A stretch of 64,000 nt of DNA from Notamacropus eugenii (Eukaryota > Chordata > Mammalia > Diprotodontia > Macropodidae). Position 1 is the stretch's first letter. Each line of letters begins with the position of its first letter. The translations under genes and the position numbers were made by a program. Under the pieces are notes generated by a model, which had not been told where the DNA came from, ran no database searches, and saw nothing but the letters and a program-made list of their open reading frames with translations. Of this stretch, positions 57,130-64,000 are shown one piece after another. The stretch covers positions 411,565,239 to 411,629,238 of the forward strand of contig NC_092875.1 in assembly GCF_028372415.1 (NCBI RefSeq), written 5' to 3'.

Positions 57130-58100
57130 GTAAGTACTATATTCTCGTGGAGTATTAGATTTTAAGTAAAGAAAGAAAATGGCTACACCTTCCAGTGTCA
57201 TTGTAACATTAGCTTGCCTGCTGAGAGACATTTGGTGTATTAAGTTTAACACACACATTTAAATAATAATACAAAACATAGAAAGGAAACAGCACTACAT
57301 TTCAGTGGTACTGAATAGTTTGTTGTTCTGTATTTGGAAGGATACCTTATCCTTTAATGGTGCCAGGTGTATGGCACAAGAAGGTGTCTCTGAAGGACAC
57401 TGCTGGAAACCAGAGATATTCCTGCAGTGAGGGCACGGCTATTTTTTAGTGGGAAGGGGATTTTCTGTCTCTCAACTTAGCTGAATGATTTGGTGCCTTT
57501 CCCTATAAAATCTCCATTTGTTAACTTCAAGCAAGAATGAGCTCCAAGTATAATTAGTGCAATAACTTCCACTAATCTTGATCCACAGGAGCCCACATTT
57601 TGTTCTTAATATTAAATAAAATATTAAAATGTGTGACTATTTTATATCATCTGCTTTAAAAAAACCTAAGTTATTTTAATCAATATACTTATTTTAAGTA
57701 AAAGCCATTTAATCTCCTGACTTATACATTAACCTTCCATTAAGTATTAGTGAAGAAGTTAAATGTACCTTAGTCAATAATGCTAATGCAGGAACTGTTG
57801 CATTACCTATGGAGAAATGTGTATTCATATTATGTTAAAGTGGCTATCCTTAACGATTAGCCGTTATGTGTCAGGAAACTGATAATAAATTTGAAATATT
57901 CCATAGGAAAATGAATTATAATGTTGAAACTGAGTTCTCTGTGCTGTAATAATTTTGAAATGAGGTCATCTGCTTCTTCTGGTCAGTGCCTTTTAAGGCA
58001 ATGATATTGAAGTGATGAAGATACCCTTGGTGATACTTTAACCTCACCTTGTAGTTTCACATCTTGGTAAGTAATAAATGAGACTGCTAATTGAACTATA
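57130..58100. other. Repeat-free AT-rich block, candidate conserved noncoding DNA
   Basis: Nearly 1 kb with no recognisable repeat. The segment 57650-58080 is dense in AATTA, TAAT and homeobox-like motifs and has no open frame of note. Its texture resembles deeply conserved noncoding DNA, but conservation was not tested. Confidence 0.3.
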
Positions 58101-58315
58101 TGAAACTGAAACATATGAATCTAACTGAAGGTAGCTGTAGTTTGAACATGCATTTCCTCTGTATAAATAATCTACAGACATCTATATGTGTCTTGTAGTA
58201 AAGCACAAGTGCTCTCTTTATATGTGTGTGTATATACACATACATACATATATAAAACTCTATATACATGTACAACACTATGTATATATACATATAAAAC
58301 TCTGTATATGCACAA

Positions 58316-58320
<5 letters not shown>

Positions 58321-58356
<36 letters not shown>

Positions 58357-58369
58357 AACACACACACAG
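58321..58369. repeat. (CA)n microsatellite
   Basis: A (CA)n run with two caaa interruptions. The flanking 58210-58320 is an impure (ATGT/ATAC) tract. Overlapping frames of 65-120 codons on both strands are artefacts. Confidence 0.95.
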
Positions 58370-58439
58370 AGAATGTAAAAGAAGAGAGAGGGTGTCCTTC
58401 AATTGTGTCTGTGCTTTTTATCTCAAATGATTTTTTTTT

Positions 58440-58510
58440 CAGTTTTCTGTCCAGCATAGTGACGTCATTGTTGTCCTCTTCAAGAATGAAGGACAACAGC
58501 CAACCTTTCT
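58440..58510 (+). mobile_element. RTE/RTE-SINE 3' tail fragment
   Basis: Reads 'gtgacgtcattgttgtcctc' and 'ttcaagaatgaaggacaac', then agccaacc. TTGTCCT and AGGACAA form a 7-bp stem. It is the best-preserved tail hairpin of this family in the window. Confidence 0.65.
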
Positions 58511-58558
58511 TGTCTTCTCTCTCTTTAGGCTTCTTGAAGCAGTATTAGAAAAATCAAT

Positions 58559-58626
58559 TCATATATATATATGTATATATATGTATGTGTATATACATAT
58601 ATATGTATATATGTGTATGTGTGTGG
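58559..58626. repeat. (TA/TATG)n microsatellite
   Basis: Alternating tata and tatg units, directly downstream of the RTE tail fragment. Confidence 0.95.
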
Positions 58627-58629
58627 TAG

Positions 58630-60064
58630 GATATAGGGTTTGCTAGATACTCAGAGAGAAACTATAAAGGATCAATTCCCTTTTGAGGGTGCAGTCTCCC
58701 TTTTCCTCAAGCAAGAATGGGCATGTCTCCTCATACCTGTGGGCCTTTGACAATGTCATCCTAACCAAATATATATAAACACATTCATAGCCTTCAGGCT
58801 CACTGGCAAGGAATTTTAAGACTTTTTGGGGGGGAGGGAGGAATTAATATTGGCGTTTTGAAAGTTGATTGAAACTTATTTACTTCTCCACTTTATCTTT
58901 AACAGCTACCTCTAGGTGTCCTTGCAGGACCTCATGAGAAGAAGATCTTTTGTTTTTAAAAAAAATGAAATCACTAAAACACATTCTAGATCTGATAAGT
59001 CAAAAAGTCCATGATGTGCCAGCAGAAGAGAAAAAAAGAAGAAGAAAAAACCGCAAAGATATGACTTAAGGTCTTATTTATTTTTTTTTGGAATCAATGT
59101 CTATAATACTACAGATAATTATTAACAAAAATCAGGAAAGTATCCCTAGATGCTGACTTAGAAGTAATTCCCAGCTTCAGTTCACCTCCTACTCTTTTCT
59201 GGTTTTTTTTTTTTTTTAAAGAAATATCTTCCATTTCCCCTTGCCTTTACTCTTAATAGTGATTCTCCTCATTATGGAAAGAAAAGTCATTACTTTGGGT
59301 CCAGTTCATAGCCACTTAAGTGAGGGTTAATGTCATTACTTTTCGGCCATTATTTCTGCAAATGCTTTTATCTATATTTCAGACACTTAAATATTTGGGA
59401 TATTGAGAATCACAGAGATGAAAGTATCATCAAGCAACAACTGCTAGACAGTTAGAGAATTGGCACACATGAGGATGATGAAAATGTAGCCACTGCCATT
59501 ACTATTATAAAAAGGTACAGCTGCTTATTCCCATAAATTTCCATGTAATTTGAAGATTTATGGGAATTGGATTTCAAATGGTCCCTGTCTTTAAGCAGGA
59601 AAATAAGGTGGATGTTCATAAAATATAAAAAGATAGGCATAAGATTGCAGGCATTTGTATAACCATTTTATAGATTAACTTTGGACTATTGTTTTGGTCA
59701 CAATATTTTCAGTAAAAGGGTCTTATAAACATATGGCAATGCTTCCTATAGTACCTGTTTTCTTTGGTACTGGAGATTAAATTTAGTGGTAGAAGGAGTA
59801 TTGGATCAGTGAATGTCTTGAGGTTTGCCACTTTGTCAGAAATCATTGAAAGGGACAAAACTGTTCCATTCTATAATGACATCTTCATTATAGGCTGCTA
59901 TTCTCATTGTGTTACCGGTAGCTCTTTTAGGAATTGAAAGGCTAAATGACAAACTGCACAGAGAGCTCTAGGCACTGTGTGAGTAAGCTGAAAAGTAGTA
60001 AGTGAATATCAGTGTAGGCTAATGTAATGTCATGAACTTAGGGTAGAAACTCACACTACAAGTC
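58630..60064. other. Unassigned intergenic sequence
   Basis: No gene or named repeat is recognised. A T16 run occurs at about 59202-59217. Confidence 0.35.
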
Positions 60065-60640
60065 TACCAGCTATGGCCCAGGAGAGAGACCTAAGAGTCT
60101 TCATCAACTCTTTCCTAGAAACAGGGGACAAATGGCCTGCAGCATTGACCAAATGGCCAACAAATTGCTAAGCAACTTTAGCAAGGATATTGGAAACAAT
60201 GGAAAAATGGTGCAGTTCTCTGCAACACAACTCGAGAGTCTGCACTTCTGCTAACATATATTAAGAGAGACTTTACAAAACACGGGAAATACTAAGAAAA
60301 AAGAATTAAAATGTTCAACAGATTGCTCTCTGAAAAGAGACTTGAATTGATGCTTCAGTCTAGAAAGATAAAAGATGAAGTCTGAGAGAAAATATTACAA
60401 TAGAAATCTTTAAAACTCTGAAGGATTTATAGAGAGTGAACACAGATTTGTTCCGCAAGTCCTTAAATGCTAGAACTCCTTGAAGCTCAAAATATATCAC
60501 TTAACTAAATAAAAGTATTACTTTTGAATAGTAGGTGGTAAATGTTTGGAACTTTCTCCTTCAAAGAGAAGGTACAGAATGATAAATAAATAACTTCAGT
60601 AGAGGTTTAGGGAAAAAAAAAAACGTAAATGATATATCCA
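60065..60640 (+). mobile_element. CR1/L3-type LINE, ORF2 C-terminal relic
   Basis: Plus-strand frames show ERDLRVFI near 60090 (CR1-clade: D-L-G-V), then 'cttcagtctagaaagataaa' near 60352 corresponding to the F-S-L-E-K-R block, and VVNVWNFL near 60535-60560 matching the C-terminal VVNLWNSLP of CR1/L3 ORF2. The order and spacing fit one LINE. Frames are broken. Confidence 0.6.
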
Positions 60641-61419
60641 TAACAGGCTATTAGGGAAAACTATGGAAGTTGGGGGACACATCTTTAATGTTTTGCATTT
60701 GAGTCATGGAAAATGACCATGACCTCCCACAAAACATTGCTTGATGCCACTGCCAGACACTATACCAGGAGAGGTGGGTCATGGTGACTCAGCCTGATAT
60801 TTCTTATGCCCTTATATTTCATATATTTGTCAATGGCACTACTATCTACAGCCTTAGAAAGGAAATCTGCAGGAAATCCTTGGGGCTGTTGAATACTTTT
60901 ATTTTTAAGAAGAAAAAAAAATGAAATTTGCAAGGAGAGGGTATGCTGGTTAATGGATATATGAGGACAAAACCAAGGGAATAATCAGAATGAACCTTGT
61001 TGTTTTTTTTTGTTGAAATAAACAGAGAAATTACCTTTCATATAGATATCAAAGACTCCATTAATTGATTTCCATTGGTTATCCTAATTTGAAAACTCAT
61101 ATAGCTTTCTTTGCTTCTAATAATGTATACTTTATGGAGATTCTACAACATTAATTTCTTGCAGCTCCATCCTAGTTTAAGTTTAAACATTTCTACAAGC
61201 TGTGTTACCCTTTTCCAGTTACCAGAGTACTATGAAAACATAATTAGCTCCATGATATATGAAATAGATTTAAGCAATAAACATGTTTTGATGGTTTAAA
61301 ACTCCTTAAAAAATCATCCCTAAAAATAAAACAAAACTTGCTATATCCTACCACTTCCCTAAGAAGTTGTCCCATAAACCTTGTCCCTTCTCAAATTCCT
61401 AATAAAATAAAATAACCAC
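60641..61419. other. Unassigned intergenic sequence
   Basis: No gene or repeat recognised with confidence. Confidence 0.35.
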
Positions 61420-62640
61420 CTATGATATATGGCTCTACTTCCTCTCCTATCACTTCACAATTTCTTACAATCTAGTTTCAGACATCACCATTCAAATCTT
61501 TCCAAAGTCACCATTGATCCTTTATTGCCTAATCTCTTCACTTTACATCAAATACTCTTTATTGAGAGATTCTCTTTGTATTATTTAATATTAGTGACCA
61601 TACTCTTCACCCAGCTACTCTCTGTTCTGCGATTTTGGCTTTGCTCTTTCTTGGTTTTCCTTCTACCTGTATTCCTACTCTATGGAGTATCTTCTATGTC
61701 ATTCCTCATAACTGTGGAGTATATCCCAATACTCTCACCTTAGTTCTCTCATTTGTTTCTCTATACACTCTCTTGGAGACCTCATGTGTCATTAATGCTT
61801 TAATTGTCATCTCTATACAGATCACTTCCAGATCTATGTATCTAGTCCAAATCTCTCCTTAGCTCCAGTTCCTCATCACCTACTGCCTATTGGATATTCC
61901 TAACTCTATAATCCATTGACATTTCAAATTCAATATGTCCAAGACTGAACTCATTTTCTTTATCCCCAAATGAATCTCTCTTCCTAATTATCCAGTTTTA
62001 GTCTAAGGCACTTCTGTCATTACAGTCATGTACCCTTGCACTCAAGAATTCTCTTCACTTTTCTTCTCTTTCACCTCCATATTCAATTAGTTATCAAATT
62101 CTGTCAATTCTACCTCTTAAAAACCTCTTCTATCAATCTGATTCTATCTACCCCTTCTATCAGTCCTCTCCTCTGCACATTCACTAGTTCAGGCCCTCAC
62201 CATTATTCTTTTTACTGGATTATTATAAAGGCTTCCTACATGTGTTCCCTACTTCAGGTATCTTGCTTCTGTAATCCAAATTCCTTAGTGCCATGAAAAG
62301 TGATATTCCTAAAACAGGTCAGATAATGCTAAACCTGTGTCTGAGAAACTTCAGTGGCTGTCTACTGCCTCCAGGAATTAATACAAAATTTTCTATTTGG
62401 CAGTTAAAATCCTCCATGATGTTGCTCCATCTCCCCATATTTATTCTTCCCATTAAAATGTTCCTTTTGCTTTCTTTAGCATTTGTTAAAAACTTGAACC
62501 TTTTCTTGATGCAACAGTGTCAGTCTTTGGCTTCATCTTTGGATACCTGGAATTTTTCTATGTCCTTTTTCTACATGCCCTATAAAAATATAAATTGATC
62601 AATAAACTTCCCTGAATCAATCTCTTAAAATCTGCCCCTC
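61420..62640 (+). mobile_element. L2 LINE, sense, 3' ORF2 and tail
   Basis: Order: 'tctctcatttgtttctctat', 'gatcacttccagatctatgt', 'atttcaaattcaatatgtcc', 'gactgaactcattttcttta', 'ctggattattataaaggctt', 'cagtggctgtctactgcctc' and 'aatcctccatgatgttgctc'. This is L2 ORF2 C-terminal text in sense. Several plus-strand frames of 62-104 codons are its broken remnants. Confidence 0.7.
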
Positions 62641-62739
62641 TTACTCATCAGAATTATTTGATTTTTTAAATCAGAATTTCAGTGATTATTCCACATCCTT
62701 CCCTTTAAGCAAACTTCCTCATAGAATTCTAGTCATGTC

Positions 62740-63350
62740 TCAGAGTCATGCCTACAAGATTGAGTTCACTTCCTTGGAGAGTAGTGTTCAGACAATAACA
62801 GTGGCAGGGCAGGAGGGAAGGGAAGAAGTGCAAAGGATTTAGGAGATACAATTGATACCACTTAGAAGTTGGGTAGGTTTAAATTTGAAAAAAAAATAAG
62901 GATATTGAGTTGAGAGTTGAACTTGGTTTATTGGGAAAATAAAAGAAACTCAAGAAGAAACAGATTTTTAGGAAGAAATAATATTTGATTTGGAACATAT
63001 TCATTTTGAGGTGCTTGATATGATAACTACTTGCAAATACCCATTAGGTAAGTGGAAATATGAATCTGAAGCCCAAGGGGAAAAAAAAGCTACAAGACTA
63101 GAAAAAATGATTACAGTTATCCATAGAAATTCAATAGATGAATCCATGAGTAGATGACATTACTAATTTTGGGAGGGACATAAAGGAAGAGAAATAGAGG
63201 GGCAAGGACAGATTTTTTGGGGGGGAATGTCATATTTAAGGGGTAAGAGGAGAAAGAGCAAGTGAAGGAAACTACAACCAAGAAAGGTATTAAATAAGCT
63301 ACCCATTTACTGGGAGTTGTGAAATTTCCCCTCAGACATCTGATCAAATT
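62740..63350 (-). mobile_element. L2-like LINE, antisense, diverged
   Basis: Has 'ttcattttgaggtgcttgat', 'acccattaggtaagtggaaa' and 'tatgaatctgaagcccaagg', then 'gatgaatccatgagtagatg' and 'gaagagaaatagaggggcaa'. These follow antisense L2 in order but at low identity. Confidence 0.5.
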
Positions 63351-64000
63351 AAGGTTACAATTTGTTCCCTGACCCTATGACTGGAAGAGAACAATATTTC
63401 CCAAAATTAAAGATACGTAATGATCTATTTGTAAATTGGAATATTCTGTACTTTTACCTTTGAAATTGAGTCATTTTGGTCTGTTTATAGTATTAAACCC
63501 TATCCTCCTTATTAGAGGTCCTTGTTAAAAGAAATAGTTAATTATTATCTACACTGGATAGATATAACTTCATTACTTTAGAAACAATGGCTCATGGAAC
63601 AGATACCTTTATCATCTTCCAAGCTTTTTATAACACTGATATTCGAATTCTCCATCCTGACTGGCTGTTAAGATTTGGCGTTTTGTGAATGCTATTTTTT
63701 CTTTGAATTATTTTGATGAAGTAGGTCTTTAATTCTGATTCCTTGACACTGGATAGTATCTATTTTGTTGATATTACAAATCAACCAAAGTGACTTCTGA
63801 TTCCACAGGCAAATTTACAGAATATTGGAAATATATTATCCTCTACCTTCTTTTTTCTATATGTACTCTTTCCCCTAATGACCTCATCTCCCATTGGTTC
63901 AGTTTTCATCTTTATACTGTAGACTGCATAAATCTATATGTTCTATTCTAATCTTTCTCTCTAAAGAGGAAGCATGGCTTATTGTAGAGAGTGCTGAATT
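63351..64000. other. Unassigned intergenic sequence
   Basis: No gene is seen. A final 'gaggaagcatggcttattgt' and 'agagagtgctgaatt' at the very edge may be the start of a sense MIR cut by the window end. Confidence 0.35.

Noticed and set aside
58186..58548. 120-codon frame and neighbours across the CA/TA tracts
   Set aside because: His/Thr and Cys/Val repeats from a dinucleotide microsatellite.

Overview
The window reads as AT-rich, gene-poor DNA from a marsupial genome. The evidence is the repeat content. It holds tRNA-headed CORE-SINEs beginning like GGGCAGCTAGGTGGC, marsupial-type L1 3' UTRs, an RTE-type LINE with a SINE that shares its 3' end, and many L2, MIR and CR1/L3 relics. I cannot name the species from sequence alone. 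I see no bacterial, plasmid or phage features, no CRISPR array, no rRNA or tRNA gene, and no multi-exon protein gene that I can support.

The one clear protein-coding stretch is an intronless, uninterrupted 127-codon copy of NUTF2 (nuclear transport factor 2) at 55798-56181. It lies in a GC-richer block with apparent mRNA-derived leader and trailer, so it is a retrocopy. It carries about 16 amino-acid differences from the human protein as I recall it, including a change at one residue of the RanGDP-binding acidic pair. A 67-bp exon-like segment with strong splice signals lies about 0.9 kb downstream.

Layout: 1-1370 RTE 3' end followed by an L1 3' end; 1.8-5.9 kb L2, MIR and CR1/L3 relics; 6-13.9 kb mostly unassigned sequence with MIRs, an L1 3' portion (10.9-11.7 kb) and microsatellites; 13.9-16.55 kb largely repeat-free; 16.6-17.2 kb RTE-SINE and CORE-SINE; 17.2-24.9 kb mostly unassigned, with a possible retroviral protease relic near 21.2-21.6 kb and a repeat-free block at 22.85-23.4 kb; 24.9-26.5 kb nested SINEs; 29.5-40.5 kb a dense L2 field with one L2 nested in another; 40.5-43.6 kb and 45.2-49 kb two degraded minus-strand L1s; 50.7-51.25 kb a short internally deleted L1 with target-site duplications; 52.6-54.6 kb an L2 carrying RTE and SINE insertions; 55.7-58.1 kb the NUTF2 retrocopy and a repeat-free AT-rich block; 58.3-64 kb microsatellites, CR1/L3 and L2.

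I found no undescribed biological system. The most useful items are the NUTF2 retrocopy, several nested insertions that give a relative chronology, the shared 3' hairpin of the RTE LINE and its SINE, and a few repeat-free blocks that could be conserved regulatory DNA. Repeat family names come from memory of consensus sequences and boundaries are approximate (usually within 10-50 bp).
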